Assembly: GCA_003451675.1 (NCBI GenBank)
Contig: DMCY01000053.1
Span: 34,864-98,863, forward strand
DNA length: 64,000 nucleotides
Reading direction: 5' to 3'
Origin: Candidatus Atribacteria bacterium
GTDB taxonomy: Bacteria > Atribacterota > JS1 > SB-45 > 34-128
Part shown: piece after piece, positions 8,684 to 18,461 of the stretch
Layout of the letters: each line of letters opens with the position of its first letter
Numbering within the stretch: the first letter of the stretch is position 1
Translations under genes and position numbers: made by a program
Notes under the pieces: model-generated
Told to the model about the DNA's origin: nothing
Databases searched by the model: none
Seen by the model: the letters and a program-made list of their open reading frames with translations, nothing else

Positions 8684-9616
8684 CTATATTTTTAAATTCT
8701 TAATATGTTTTTTCAAGGATTTTTCTAATCGAATCATTCCGTCAACCATATCGTCTTGTAGCTTATCCTTTTTTTCTTCATCATCTAATCCTGCGTAGTT
8801 AAATCTTTTACTAATTCGAGAAGCTCTTCTATCGTCTAGGCGCTCCCACTTGAGCTTATCTCCAAATTCTTTCTCAATTTCATCCATATGAGATTCAAGC
8901 TCGTCAAATATCTTCTTATTTTCATCCTGGCTATCCTTTCCCCTATCAATATACAACTCAATCTGGCCATGCTTATATGTCACAACATAATTAAATACTA
9001 GACCTCTTTTTCCAGAACCAGTACCAATCCATGAATTTATTGATGGTGATATATTGGAATGCAGAGATGTTCTCTTTTTACTTTTTTCTAATAAACCTTC
9101 CCAGAATTTCAATCTCTTCTTGTGTCTTTCTGCAAGTTCTTTCTTTTCGCTACCCGCAACTTTACCACTTTCAGTAGGTCCGGCTATAACTGTAAATTTA
9201 GGTGCCGGATCTGAATTTCCTATTTTATAAGCTTCAACTTTTACTAAATAAAAATCAATATCAGCACTTAATTCATTAAGCCATTCAGTAGCTCTTTCAT
9301 GTTCCGATCTTGGTTCTTTTGAAATCCAGATAGCCTTTTTAGCATCAAGGTTTGAAACATAAGTTAATATTTTACCTAAATGGTCATGATCAGTTTTTCC
9401 CAATTGATTTTCAATTAATACAGTTTCTCCTGTAGACCCTTCTGCTATTATATCCGCAGAAAAAGAACCTATCTTTTTTTCTTTTTCAACAGCTGTAAGG
9501 TCAATATCTAATTCTTCTGCTAAAATTTCTATATTTTCAAAAAGCCAACTACTAAAATCTTTTACTTCATTCTTCCATACTTTCCTTAAGTCTACTCTCT
9601 CCATTTTTCCTATCAT
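8684..9616 (-). CDS. PD-(D/E)xK-like nuclease with C-terminal DUF4268 domain
   Basis: 310 aa. The N-terminal half has a nuclease-like core: FSADIIAEG (D55), a strand VLIENQLGKTDHDHLGKILTY with E69-x-Q71, then AIWISKEP, an arrangement of D...ExQ as in divergent PD-(D/E)xK enzymes. Residues ~165-310 are DUF4268 (KFWEGLLEKS...SINSWIGTGSGKRGL, ELYIDRGKDSQDENKKIFDEL, DDMVDGMIRLEKSL). The same DUF4268 fold occurs twice at the C-terminus of the GmrSD-like protein at 10781-13405. It is the last gene of that operon. The start follows AAAGGGG. It probably takes part in DNA restriction, but its role is unproven. Confidence 0.65.
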   Translation of the reverse strand: MIGKMERVDLRKVWKNEVKDFSSWLFENIEILAEELDIDLTAVEKEKKIGSFSADIIAEGSTGETVLIENQLGKTDHDHLGKILTYVSNLDAKKAIWISKEPRSEHERATEWLNELSADIDFYLVKVEAYKIGNSDPAPKFTVIAGPTESGKVAGSEKKELAERHKKRLKFWEGLLEKSKKRTSLHSNISPSINSWIGTGSGKRGLVFNYVVTYKHGQIELYIDRGKDSQDENKKIFDELESHMDEIEKEFGDKLKWERLDDRRASRISKRFNYAGLDDEEKKDKLQDDMVDGMIRLEKSLKKHIKNLKI

Positions 9617-9722
9617 ATTAAGACCCCTTTCTTATTAAAATGAGCTGTGCTCCCCGTTTATTCCATAATTATTCTCCATTGCCCTGACTTATATTGTAAA
9701 TATAATTGTCTCCGTGATACCT

Positions 9723-10730
9723 TTAATCTTTATTTTTTAACTCTTTAATTGTTTCATTAATCCATTTTCTTATTATTTCCTCTTCTACTCCTCCAATAGA
9801 TTTGGATATCCCTTGAAAAATATTTTCTGCATCATGATTTTTATCAAAAAACCAAATTGTAAGTTCTCTCACTAATTTTCTTCGTTCAGCTATATAAGGA
9901 TCTTCAATATTAAAGTGTTTCAATAAAGCATCTATTTTTTTATGAATTGAATAACTATCTCCATCAATGTTGTCAATCTTTTTTTCTAATTCATTTATTG
10001 TACCTAATATTTCATCCGAAAAACCCATTGCTTCTCCTGATGACTCTTCCGCAATTTCTGCGGAAGAAAATATTCTCTCTAATATTTCGATGGTTTCATC
10101 AGACATATTTGTAACTTCACTGAGCAAACAATCTATGTCTTCTTTAAATTTTTCTTTCAATGTATTTACATTATTATTTATTTCTAATAGATTTTTCTTT
10201 GTTCCCCCAATCTTTTGATCTAATTCTGCTGTAGCCTGTCTAAATTTGTTAATAAATTTGCTACTTTGTATATCCATATACATATCTAATAAATAATCTG
10301 GAGTTAATGGCTTATTTTGTCCGTCTCCTCTAATAGTATAAGTTCCATTTTCTGTACAGTATGGTTTATTTCCCCCACTAGGTATTTCAACTCTGAAAAA
10401 CGGTTGACTATTTATATTTTCAATAAATATCTCCAAATCTATTGGAGATCGACATGAACGTGCTTTATTTAATATAATCAATTTATCTTTATCTCCCGTT
10501 GAACATCCTACAATTTTTCCTTTTTGGTTGCCTTTTTTATCTTTTATTTCTTCCACCCCAACTAAAATCGTGCCACCTTCAGGAGAATTTGAAAAAGCAA
10601 CTAAATCTTCCGTACTTATGGATTTAACTGTCCTTTTAAAATCTACATCGTAACTTTCAGATTTACACAATAATTTTTTTGACTTTTTAGTAATATTTTT
10701 AAATATTCTGTTTACTACACGCTTGTTCAT
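9723..10730 (-). CDS. Schlafen/AlbA_2-domain protein with coiled coil
   Basis: 335 aa. Residues ~20-150 form an AlbA_2 (Schlafen-type) domain: SESYDVDFKRTV, DLVAFSNSPEGGTILVGVEE (the GGxxxxGV core), and FRVEIPSGGNKPYCTENGTYTIRGDG. A predicted helical/coiled-coil region (170-260) rich in K/E/N follows, then a helical C-terminus. AlbA_2 domains occur in nucleases and defence regulators (older ATP-binding annotations are doubtful). It lies 50 nt downstream of the GmrSD-like gene and upstream of the DUF4268 nuclease, so it is probably a subunit of the same restriction unit. Confidence 0.7.
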   Translation of the reverse strand: MNKRVVNRIFKNITKKSKKLLCKSESYDVDFKRTVKSISTEDLVAFSNSPEGGTILVGVEEIKDKKGNQKGKIVGCSTGDKDKLIILNKARSCRSPIDLEIFIENINSQPFFRVEIPSGGNKPYCTENGTYTIRGDGQNKPLTPDYLLDMYMDIQSSKFINKFRQATAELDQKIGGTKKNLLEINNNVNTLKEKFKEDIDCLLSEVTNMSDETIEILERIFSSAEIAEESSGEAMGFSDEILGTINELEKKIDNIDGDSYSIHKKIDALLKHFNIEDPYIAERRKLVRELTIWFFDKNHDAENIFQGISKSIGGVEEEIIRKWINETIKELKNKD

Positions 10731-10780
10731 AAATTTAAACCCCTATCGCAATAAGAAACATTTCTTTATTGTACATAAAA

Positions 10781-13405
10781 CTACTCTAAATTACTAATAT
10801 AATCCTTAAAAGCTTTCTCTAATTTCACCATTCCTTCAATCATTTTTACCTGTATTTCGCCCCATGTTGCTCTATCGTTAAGAGTAGAAAAATTATATCT
10901 TTTTCGTATCTCAGAAAATATTTGAGTATCCCTTCTTTCCCAGTTTAATTCTTCGCCAAAGATTTCTTCTATTTCCTTTTTATGTTCATACAAACCATCA
11001 AATATCTTCTTATTTTCTTCCTTTCTATCCTTTCCTCTATCAATATATAACTTAACTTGACCAAAATTATTAGTAATTGTGAAATAAAAATACAGTCTGC
11101 TCTTCCCAGCTTCTTTTCCAATAAAATTGTAAGTACTGGGCGATATATCTTCATAAACACCTGTTATATTTTTTCTACGCTCTAATAAACTTTTCCAAAA
11201 ACTATATCTTAATTCATACCCCTTGGTCATTTTATTTTTGTCCTCTATAAATTTCTTATACTCTTCATTTTCAATTGCAATTTTATCCAAATATTTATCA
11301 ATCGCTTCAATCAATTTAACCATTCCATTCACCATATTATTTTGAAGCCTTGCCCAATTATCTTTGTCCATTAATCCACCATATTCATATTTTTTAAAAA
11401 TGAAGCATGATTTTGTATCCGGAGAAATATCCCATGTTAAATTATCGCCAAACAACTCTTCAATGTCTTTTTTGTACTTTAATAATACTTCAAAAATAAA
11501 GTTATTTTCTTTTTTATCTCCTCTATTAATGTAAACTCCTATCGCCCCGCAATCTAGAGTTATCGAGTAATAATATGCTACTCCACCAAGGCCCGATCCT
11601 CCACTGGTGCTACCATTTTCACTCGGTTTACAATTTGAATGGCGCCACGTCTTTTCATTACTGAGTTTTAGTAAACCCTTCCAAAATTCTTTACGTTCTT
11701 GCCCTGCTATTTTTCTAACTGTTGGCGGTTCAATTATTGGTTCCCCTTCCCATTTCCATATTTCAACTGCCTTTTCTGAAAATCTCTTGCTCCTATTTTC
11801 AATATCATTAAAGACCCATTTGTTGTTATCTTTCAATTCCCTTGTTATAGGAAACTCCGATTTTCTATAATCAATTTTTTTCTGCACAAACATACGATTT
11901 GACATGCTTCTATTCCAAGCTTCCTTAATTATGGTTAAGTTTCCAATATGATTAAGCATCTCTTCATGTAAAGCAGTTATTTGATTCTCATCTTCTCCAA
12001 TTTGTTTTTGTAAATCCTTTATCCATTGCTCACTTAAAGTTTGAGGCATAATATGTTCTGTTTCAATTTCTTTAATATCCAATATTGTTTCGCCGGTAGG
12101 ATCAAATAGTTTCCACAAAATATATTTTGTCCGTTGTTCTCCAAATTTAAAATTTCTTGAAGCAAAATTACGCTTAAATATTTCATCATCGACATTCTCT
12201 TTAACATAACGAGATAATTTTCCCTCAATATAAGCTGAATATTCTTCGAATTTTTTCTGTTTTAGTCCATCACAAATTTCATTATATATCTGGTCTAATC
12301 TACCAGTTGACTGACCACAAATTCCCCATCTGATGTGAAAGGTCTCAATCATATCCATAATCTTCAAGATATCATTTCTTCTAGATTTTTTATCTTCTTC
12401 GTAAAGAGGTATAATTTTAATTAATAATGTAAAACTGGGAGATACTTCAACAACTTTTAATTCATCTAATTTTTTGTTAATTTTATTATCAATGAATGAG
12501 CTTTCAAAAATCTTTTTATAAATGGAGGCACTACTATTTAATTCTTTAGCAAACTGAAAATATTGTCTAGTTGTGTTATTTTCCAAGCGACTTCTTACAT
12601 GCTTATATAGATTACTTTCGGAAAATTTCCCTTTATAATTTGCCAACATGTATCGTCTGATAAATTTTACAGGACTTTTATCCCTTATTTTTTGATACAT
12701 TTCCTCCCATTCATAGATACAATTATTAAAGATATCTTTATTTGTAGATGTATTCATCAATATATAGTTTTTAATTAAATCTGCAGCTGAAAGCTCTAAC
12801 CCTCTATCATTTAAAGTTTCGAACAATTTGAATGCGTTAAAATAATTCTGCGCATTAATATGAACAATAAAAATATTATTTAATATTATTGTCCAAATAT
12901 CATCTGAATATTTTGCATTTTTGTAAAATTCATAACATTTATAAATAGGGTGCTCTTCCTCTTTTATATTTCCTTCTAGTATATTTTTTAAATGTTTATT
13001 ATCATATTCCCCCAATTCGAATTTTGGAAAGGAGATTGGTTTTCCCTCCCAAAAAGTATTAGAGGATAAAAAACTATTACTTATGTGTTTCGCTAACCCA
13101 TTATTTTTATCTTTCATTTTATCTCTTATTGCAGAAAGCCAAATTAATATTGTAGCTAATCTTTGTTGGCCATCAATAACATAAAATGATTTTATTCCAT
13201 GATCAGGCTCTTGCGTAGGTACCACTACAATAGCTCCAAAAAAATGAATATCATTTTTAGATAATGAAAGAACGTCTTCTAACAAATCTGCCCACTGATC
13301 TTTAGTCCATGCATAAGGCCTTTGATATAAAGGTAATTTAAAAACTTCTGCCGGTTGATATAAAAATTTCTGTAAATTTATTTCATTTGCATCAATAAAT
13401 GACAT
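10781..13405 (-). CDS. GmrSD-like type IV restriction enzyme with two C-terminal DUF4268 domains
   Basis: 874 aa. The N-terminal DUF262/GmrS domain has LPLYQRPYAW (27-33 region) and FYVIDGQQRLATIL (DGQQR at 78-82), the nucleotide-handling motif of the family. A DUF1524/GmrD HNH-type nuclease lies around residues 440-510 (ETEHIMPQTLSEQW, then HIGNLTIIKEAWNRSMSN). Two DUF4268 repeats follow at ~565-720 (FWKGLLKLSNEK...VYINRGDKKENN) and ~733-874 (FWKSLLERRKN...LYIDRGKDRKEEN). GmrSD enzymes cut glucosylated hydroxymethylcytosine phage DNA; target here unknown. The duplicated DUF4268 tail is unusual. It is the first gene of a three-gene operon. Confidence 0.8.
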   Translation of the reverse strand: MSFIDANEINLQKFLYQPAEVFKLPLYQRPYAWTKDQWADLLEDVLSLSKNDIHFFGAIVVVPTQEPDHGIKSFYVIDGQQRLATILIWLSAIRDKMKDKNNGLAKHISNSFLSSNTFWEGKPISFPKFELGEYDNKHLKNILEGNIKEEEHPIYKCYEFYKNAKYSDDIWTIILNNIFIVHINAQNYFNAFKLFETLNDRGLELSAADLIKNYILMNTSTNKDIFNNCIYEWEEMYQKIRDKSPVKFIRRYMLANYKGKFSESNLYKHVRSRLENNTTRQYFQFAKELNSSASIYKKIFESSFIDNKINKKLDELKVVEVSPSFTLLIKIIPLYEEDKKSRRNDILKIMDMIETFHIRWGICGQSTGRLDQIYNEICDGLKQKKFEEYSAYIEGKLSRYVKENVDDEIFKRNFASRNFKFGEQRTKYILWKLFDPTGETILDIKEIETEHIMPQTLSEQWIKDLQKQIGEDENQITALHEEMLNHIGNLTIIKEAWNRSMSNRMFVQKKIDYRKSEFPITRELKDNNKWVFNDIENRSKRFSEKAVEIWKWEGEPIIEPPTVRKIAGQERKEFWKGLLKLSNEKTWRHSNCKPSENGSTSGGSGLGGVAYYYSITLDCGAIGVYINRGDKKENNFIFEVLLKYKKDIEELFGDNLTWDISPDTKSCFIFKKYEYGGLMDKDNWARLQNNMVNGMVKLIEAIDKYLDKIAIENEEYKKFIEDKNKMTKGYELRYSFWKSLLERRKNITGVYEDISPSTYNFIGKEAGKSRLYFYFTITNNFGQVKLYIDRGKDRKEENKKIFDGLYEHKKEIEEIFGEELNWERRDTQIFSEIRKRYNFSTLNDRATWGEIQVKMIEGMVKLEKAFKDYISNLE

Positions 13406-13534
13406 AATGTCCTCCTAGTTTGTTATTTAAAATTATCTAAAATAATAGAAATTATTTTGTACCGGTGGTTGATTTTTTATGAATATCTTTGAGTCAGGGT
13501 TCATAATTTCACATTTTCTTTTTCTGTTTTCATT

Positions 13535-14206
13535 TTATATTTTGTGAACTTGTGAAGACCCCCTTTTCTGCTTCCTTAGTGCTTGCGGGTTATCTTTGGT
13601 GTATCGCCAACTATAAATTCTGTGCAGAATTAACTCGGTTATTTTTGTAAATGCCATGACTGCTTCAACTTTAAATTTTTCTGGAATATGGTCATCTTTA
13701 TCTGAAATTTTAAAAGTGGTAGTTCTCTGTTTAGAATCTAATTCGGTTATATTTATAAGCATATGCTTATCTGAAAGATGGATGTACCCAGAGGTATTCT
13801 CATAAACACTTTTAATCCACTTATATTTTTTGCTAAATTCATCAACAAGAAAACGATCTGTCATTCTCTTTCCTTCTTTTGTCTTTATGTTCCTTATGTG
13901 TTTTCCAGACAAGATTTTTGCAGCAAATTCATGGGGATCAGAAACTAGCCAACCTGCTGCATACCTTAAAAAATTATCGAGCTGCGTTCTAATAAGCGGA
14001 ATCGCTGCTACAAAGTTATCCTTTCTCATCAGTGTGATGAAACCAGAAGTCAACGACATGGAACGGTTAAGCACTGCAAAGGAGAGTAGATCAAATGCGT
14101 ATACAGCTCCTCCAAATGCTTTTCCGATGGCCTCACCTTGTTCTAAGTGTACATCATTTAATTTCTCTAAATCTTTTAAAAGTCGATCTAAACATTTAAC
14201 CATCAA
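13535..14206 (-). CDS. Hypothetical helical protein, partner of the upstream 1094-aa gene
   Basis: 223 aa, predicted almost all helix. The region VLNRSMSLTSGFITLMRKDNFVAAIPLIRTQLDNFLRYAAGWL resembles DUF5677/HEPN-like helical bundles; YENTSGYIHLSDKHML follows, and the tail is basic (RKQKRGSSQVHKI). It starts 17 nt after the stop of the 1094-aa gene, so the two are surely one transcript. I do not recognise a defined family; involvement in defence is inferred only from neighbourhood. Confidence 0.5.
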   Translation of the reverse strand: MMVKCLDRLLKDLEKLNDVHLEQGEAIGKAFGGAVYAFDLLSFAVLNRSMSLTSGFITLMRKDNFVAAIPLIRTQLDNFLRYAAGWLVSDPHEFAAKILSGKHIRNIKTKEGKRMTDRFLVDEFSKKYKWIKSVYENTSGYIHLSDKHMLINITELDSKQRTTTFKISDKDDHIPEKFKVEAVMAFTKITELILHRIYSWRYTKDNPQALRKQKRGSSQVHKI

Positions 14207-14222
14207 ACCTACTCTATATTAA

Positions 14223-17200
14223 CTACTCTCCTATCACTTTATATTTATTATGCAAATCTTGTAAAAAATAATAACTATTTTCCCCATATATATCTGACAC
14301 GTTATCTGCGACATCTTTTTGTCCCATTTCATATAATTTTTGAACAATTTTTTTAATACCTTCTTCATCAGGAGGATATAATTCGACCTTATCAGCCATT
14401 TCTATTAGAATACTCCCTACTCTTTTTGGTGTTTTTTCTGTATGCACTAATAGACCTTTTAAGAAAGAATAAATATCTGGTTTCAAATAAATATATTTAA
14501 CTGATAATCTTATCCAATCAAAGATATCATCATCTATTTCATCCACCAGTGATGACCAATTTATCAACTTAACAATAACCTTTTGATATTTTGTGTTGTT
14601 TATTTCATCCTCTAGTACATTAATTATCTTTTCCCAGAGTGGTTTTATTGCTTCAATAGAAACACTATCCTTTTTTCTACCTATAAAACTAATAACTTCT
14701 TCCAAATGTGCTATCTTTTTGTTTTCGATTAGTTTACATATAGCACTATTACTATCTACCAACTTCTCCCATCCTTCAAGGTAAGCAAGACAGATATGTT
14801 GGACAAAATGTTTTTCGCTAAATTCTTCTTCAAAATCTGTAACAATACCTTTTAATAAATGATTGCCTTGTTTAAAAAGTATATAAAATTCTTTATAAAT
14901 AGTTTTAGAATAAAATAAATAACTTGAAAACGCCACTTCCCACAATTGTTGTATTTCTTTATTAAATATTTTGTTAAAATTAGCTACTGTCCATTCTTTA
15001 TCAAGATAATAGATGCTTGGTAAATATTTTCCAACCACTGCCCCAAGCTCAATGGGAGGATTATCTTTTCGATTTAGTATTTTATTAAAATAAAATTTTA
15101 TTTTTTTGGGCCATCTTTCTGAATTTTTTCTTTTATTTTTCTTTGCATACCTAAATGAATAAAAAACCATAGCAGATAACAGCTTCCCTAGACTTGAATT
15201 TATAGCTTTATTAACAATATTATCTGCATTATATTTTTTAGGTTCTACTTTAGATGAAAGTTTTAATAATATTTTTTCAGTCCTTGGAAAAAATTTAAGG
15301 TCATATGCGTTTTTCTTATCTTTTGATCCCTCTTTAATAAGTTCAAGTATTTCGGAAATTATCCATTCTCGATAATTATGTTTTCTCTTCTGGTATTGTT
15401 CTTTCCAAAAATTATCTACCGAAATTATTTGCTCTATAAATACAAATACTCTTTTCCAATCAAATATTTTATTTTCTCTGCAACCCCTGGTTATACCTGA
15501 TAAAATATCGCTTTGATAAATCCGTGGAATTTCTAAAAAAGGATTTAAATCATCGGTAAACCTTTCAGGTTGTTCAAATACGCCCTCTCTAAACATATAA
15601 GACAAACCACTAATGGAGGGACTTTTCCGGTTTCCTTCTTCCTTAAATTTAATAAGATACTCTGCAATTTCTTTATTTGTTTTTTCTAATAATTTCTCTT
15701 TAGATATTGGGCTTTTATCCCCTTGCCAATCTTCAAAGCAAAAATCAATTCCAGGATGAGTAATTTCTTTAGGATTTATCTCGTTATATTCATTGTATTT
15801 TTCTAATACTTTTTCATTTTTAGTTTCAAGAAGAGCAGTAAGCCATTCTTTTTTCCTCAATGCTTTATATTTTTTAATATCTTCTTGGTTATCCTTAAAA
15901 TGTTCATGTTTAATTTCGCTAGTAAGGTAACTTGCTTTTTCGATCCAATTAATCATCTTTTCTACTTGTTCACCAGTAAATAAGCGACAATTATTTTTTA
16001 CAAGCTCATACATTTCATGTTTCAACTCTTCTTCATTAATAAAATTCCGATTAATTCCCCAAAAAATATCATTGAGTTTCTGATAATTTTTATTTATGAT
16101 ATAAATTGCAATACGGATAAATATTGGTTGTTTTTCAGCGAGTAATTGTTCTACTTTTCCTCTAGTTTGGTCTATATCTAATAAACAAAGTACATCTCTT
16201 ATAAAATAAATTATTTGATATTCATAATCTTCTTTTATGGAAGATTTAGCATTGTCTTCAATCGTATAAATCGAAAATCTATTATTAAAATCAGAATAAT
16301 CATGTTTAATAAGATATTTCATTTTATTTATAGCTACCCCTACTGCTTCTAAACCGCAAAGTTCCGCAATTCCTGGTGTATTCTTTTTTATAAATTCTTT
16401 TAGATGATATTTTTCCATTAGAGGAGTATATTTATTTTCTTTTTCTTGAAAACTAAAAATTATTTCCAATAAGTACAGAAGGCATTCCTTATTTTTGTCT
16501 TTAATTAATTTTGGTATAAAATATTCCACTATTTCTGATTGTAAAAGCGAACTGCCCCAGTTTGTTTGTAAAGCTACCTTTATAAAATCTATATGTTGTT
16601 TCTCTATCTTTTCTTTCGGAAAAGTACGAATTATTCTTACCATAATAAAATCAGTTTTATGATTATCTATTCTTCTACCATTTTCATCTCTATAATTTAT
16701 AATTGAATTTACAATTTCTACTAAGATATCTGTTATTTTTTGATTAGGTTTTTGCAAATTATCGTTTACAACTTTTCTTAAATAATCCAGTATAATCCAA
16801 TATGGCGTAACGTAATAATCTTTTTGAGAATCTTTATAGGTTTTAGGATTATTTTCTGGATTAAAATAACCTTTTTCTTTTAAAGATCCTAACCAGTATT
16901 TTGATTTTAAATTTTTAAAAAAATAATATTCCCTTGCTTTTAACTTTAATAAATTAGGTAAAACTTCGAGTATTTTTTTTGATGGTTTTTCATGCTTTAA
17001 GATACGATCAACTCTATCTAATAAATTATAGAAATTACCTACTAAGGCAAGAAGAATTCTTTCAAAATCTTTCCAAATTTCTTTACCTAAATACTCCTCT
17101 CTAGGTTCTCTACCAGCACCATGTCTATGAGCATATTTATGAAACTTTGTGGAAACTTTAAACCATTCTTTTGCAAAATAATCTTCCTTATCTACTCCCA

Positions 17201-17507
17201 ATGATTCGCAAATAGATTCAATATGACTCTTTCGTTCTACAATTAACTGTCCACACATTTCACATTTTTGTACATCTCTTTTCCCTTCTGATAGAATATC
17301 TCTTAACCCGCCTTCTATTTCTCTAGCAATATGTGAAAGTAAATAAGATTTGGTTTTTAATTCCTCATTTTCATATATTTTTACTCCATCAAGATAAAAA
17401 GATGCGATTTCGTTTCCTATACTTTTAAGCCCATTGTATACATCTATTTGCTCTGGATTAAGTAGAGTTTTATCATTTAAAATTATCTTCATATCGTTTT
17501 TTTTCAT
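14223..17507 (-). CDS. Large hypothetical alpha-helical protein in the defence island
   Basis: 1094 aa. I do not recognise the family. Residues ~55-150 contain SYLLSHIAREIEGGLRDIL, a CEMCGQ motif (a lone CxxC), and KVSTKFHKYAHRHGAGR, which recalls a HEPN-like or zinc-binding head. The rest (~170-1094) is a low-complexity-free, helix-rich array with many LLxLL and EKI repeats, probably a HEAT/solenoid. No Walker A, nuclease or transmembrane motif was found. It is the first gene of a two-gene unit with 13535-14206. Size, base composition and location suggest a sensor or scaffold in an uncharacterised defence module. Confidence 0.5.
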   Translation of the reverse strand: MKKNDMKIILNDKTLLNPEQIDVYNGLKSIGNEIASFYLDGVKIYENEELKTKSYLLSHIAREIEGGLRDILSEGKRDVQKCEMCGQLIVERKSHIESICESLGVDKEDYFAKEWFKVSTKFHKYAHRHGAGREPREEYLGKEIWKDFERILLALVGNFYNLLDRVDRILKHEKPSKKILEVLPNLLKLKAREYYFFKNLKSKYWLGSLKEKGYFNPENNPKTYKDSQKDYYVTPYWIILDYLRKVVNDNLQKPNQKITDILVEIVNSIINYRDENGRRIDNHKTDFIMVRIIRTFPKEKIEKQHIDFIKVALQTNWGSSLLQSEIVEYFIPKLIKDKNKECLLYLLEIIFSFQEKENKYTPLMEKYHLKEFIKKNTPGIAELCGLEAVGVAINKMKYLIKHDYSDFNNRFSIYTIEDNAKSSIKEDYEYQIIYFIRDVLCLLDIDQTRGKVEQLLAEKQPIFIRIAIYIINKNYQKLNDIFWGINRNFINEEELKHEMYELVKNNCRLFTGEQVEKMINWIEKASYLTSEIKHEHFKDNQEDIKKYKALRKKEWLTALLETKNEKVLEKYNEYNEINPKEITHPGIDFCFEDWQGDKSPISKEKLLEKTNKEIAEYLIKFKEEGNRKSPSISGLSYMFREGVFEQPERFTDDLNPFLEIPRIYQSDILSGITRGCRENKIFDWKRVFVFIEQIISVDNFWKEQYQKRKHNYREWIISEILELIKEGSKDKKNAYDLKFFPRTEKILLKLSSKVEPKKYNADNIVNKAINSSLGKLLSAMVFYSFRYAKKNKRKNSERWPKKIKFYFNKILNRKDNPPIELGAVVGKYLPSIYYLDKEWTVANFNKIFNKEIQQLWEVAFSSYLFYSKTIYKEFYILFKQGNHLLKGIVTDFEEEFSEKHFVQHICLAYLEGWEKLVDSNSAICKLIENKKIAHLEEVISFIGRKKDSVSIEAIKPLWEKIINVLEDEINNTKYQKVIVKLINWSSLVDEIDDDIFDWIRLSVKYIYLKPDIYSFLKGLLVHTEKTPKRVGSILIEMADKVELYPPDEEGIKKIVQKLYEMGQKDVADNVSDIYGENSYYFLQDLHNKYKVIGE

Positions 17508-17649
17508 TTCTGATAATTTTCCCCGATAAAGCTATTAATTTTTTCATTAAATAAATACATCTAATTCACAGGGGACATCTGTCTCTGTTTTATTTTACTA
17601 TTTTCTTTTAATAGCATTTCTTTCAATTAAGTATTTATTAATCTCTTCG

Positions 17650-18171
17650 TTATCCAATATTGTAAGTTTCTTTTAACCCTAATGCTACAGTTTTTAGGTA
17701 TCTATTATTTGGTAGAATATCATTATTCAGCTTTTCTTTATTAGTGATTGTATAAATTAGGATTCCGTTGTCTTCTCCTATACATATCTCATAATTATAC
17801 CAACATTGTCCTTCTTGTTTTTTAACTTCCTCATGTTGGTCTTTCGTTATTTTCCACATTCTCCCCAAAGTCCAGAGATTTTTATCTTCTACTTTCTCAG
17901 GAGTAATAAAAGCAACCCCACCTTCTCCCCAATTAGATGTTTTTTTCTCTGACATGGAGTAATATTTCCAGACCGTCCGTTTGTTTAATCCGGTTTCTCT
18001 TACAATATCTGCTTTGGCAAACCCTCTTCTCTTAAAATACTGAATCTTCTGATACATAATCTTGTTAACCATATCTTCAGTTCTTTCCTTATAGTATTGA
18101 TTCTTATTCATACTATAGTAAAGAACTGTTTCTTTTAAAAGGTGCATTTTTATTTTCCGCCCTAGGTGCAT
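17650..18171 (-). pseudogene. Chimeric ORF: IS21 IstA N-terminus joined in frame to a gamma-glutamylcyclotransferase-like C-terminus
   Basis: 173 codons open. Residues ~20-76 (NQYYKERTEDMVNKIMYQKIQYFKRRGFAKADIVRETGLNKRTVWKYYSMSE) are the HTH head of an IS21 transposase IstA. At about residue 78 the frame switches to SNWGEGGVAFITPEK...GQCWYNYEICIG...NNRYLKTVALGLKETY, which resembles the C-terminal half of gamma-glutamylcyclotransferase/AIG2-like proteins. The YGSN-type N-terminal active-site half is absent. Neither parent protein can be functional, so this is best seen as an insertion-deletion scar. The IS21 end lies just upstream at 18190-18210. Confidence 0.6.
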
Positions 18172-18210
18172 TTTAGTTTACCATTTCCAGGTTACCCATT
18201 TTGATGCAAC
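18138..18210 (-). mobile_element. Left end of an IS21-family element (remnant)
   Basis: The outer 20-mer (18191-18210) matches 297-316 exactly. Inside it, an AGGTGCATTTT unit occurs twice (about 18140 and 18167), resembling the multiple terminal repeats that bind IstA in IS21 elements, and the IstA-like frame starts among them. No right end, IstB or most of IstA was found, so the element is dead. Confidence 0.5.
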
Positions 18211-18211
18211 G

Positions 18212-18292
18212 TTCGGTATGGGTGGTTGGCTAGACCTTACCCAACAAGGACTTTCACCCTGTAAGAAATATAGAGCTTCTTGGCGCTCTTCC
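18212..18292. repeat. 81-bp structured repeat, copy 2
   Basis: This is the same 81-bp block as 3591-3671 (two substitutions by eye), abutting the IS21 end. It carries the same ACAGGG/CCCTGT-type hairpin core on the minus strand, with one arm base changed here (AGG versus GGG), which weakens the stem. It is followed by a transposase-tail fragment as in copy 1. Confidence 0.6.
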
Positions 18293-18400
18293 GTTAAAAG
18301 TTAAAGAATTATTGACCTGGTACACCTTCCCAATTTCTCTAATTTAATAGTAAAATATTAATTATCTAAGAAAATGGAATGTGTCCCTTGTATATTTAAG
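18293..18400 (-). pseudogene. Transposase tail remnant
   Basis: This is a near copy of the tail fragments at 3672-3712 and 3380-3484: minus-strand pieces encode a VNNSLTFNG-like segment, and the flanking AGTAAAATATTAATTATCTAAGAAAATGG motif is shared. It closes the scar between the chimeric IS21 ORF and the large helicase gene. Confidence 0.4.
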
Positions 18401-18461
18401 AAAATGGGGTCTATTTGTTCTATTTATTTTAATTTATTCTGAAGTTGGGCAAAAATCAATC

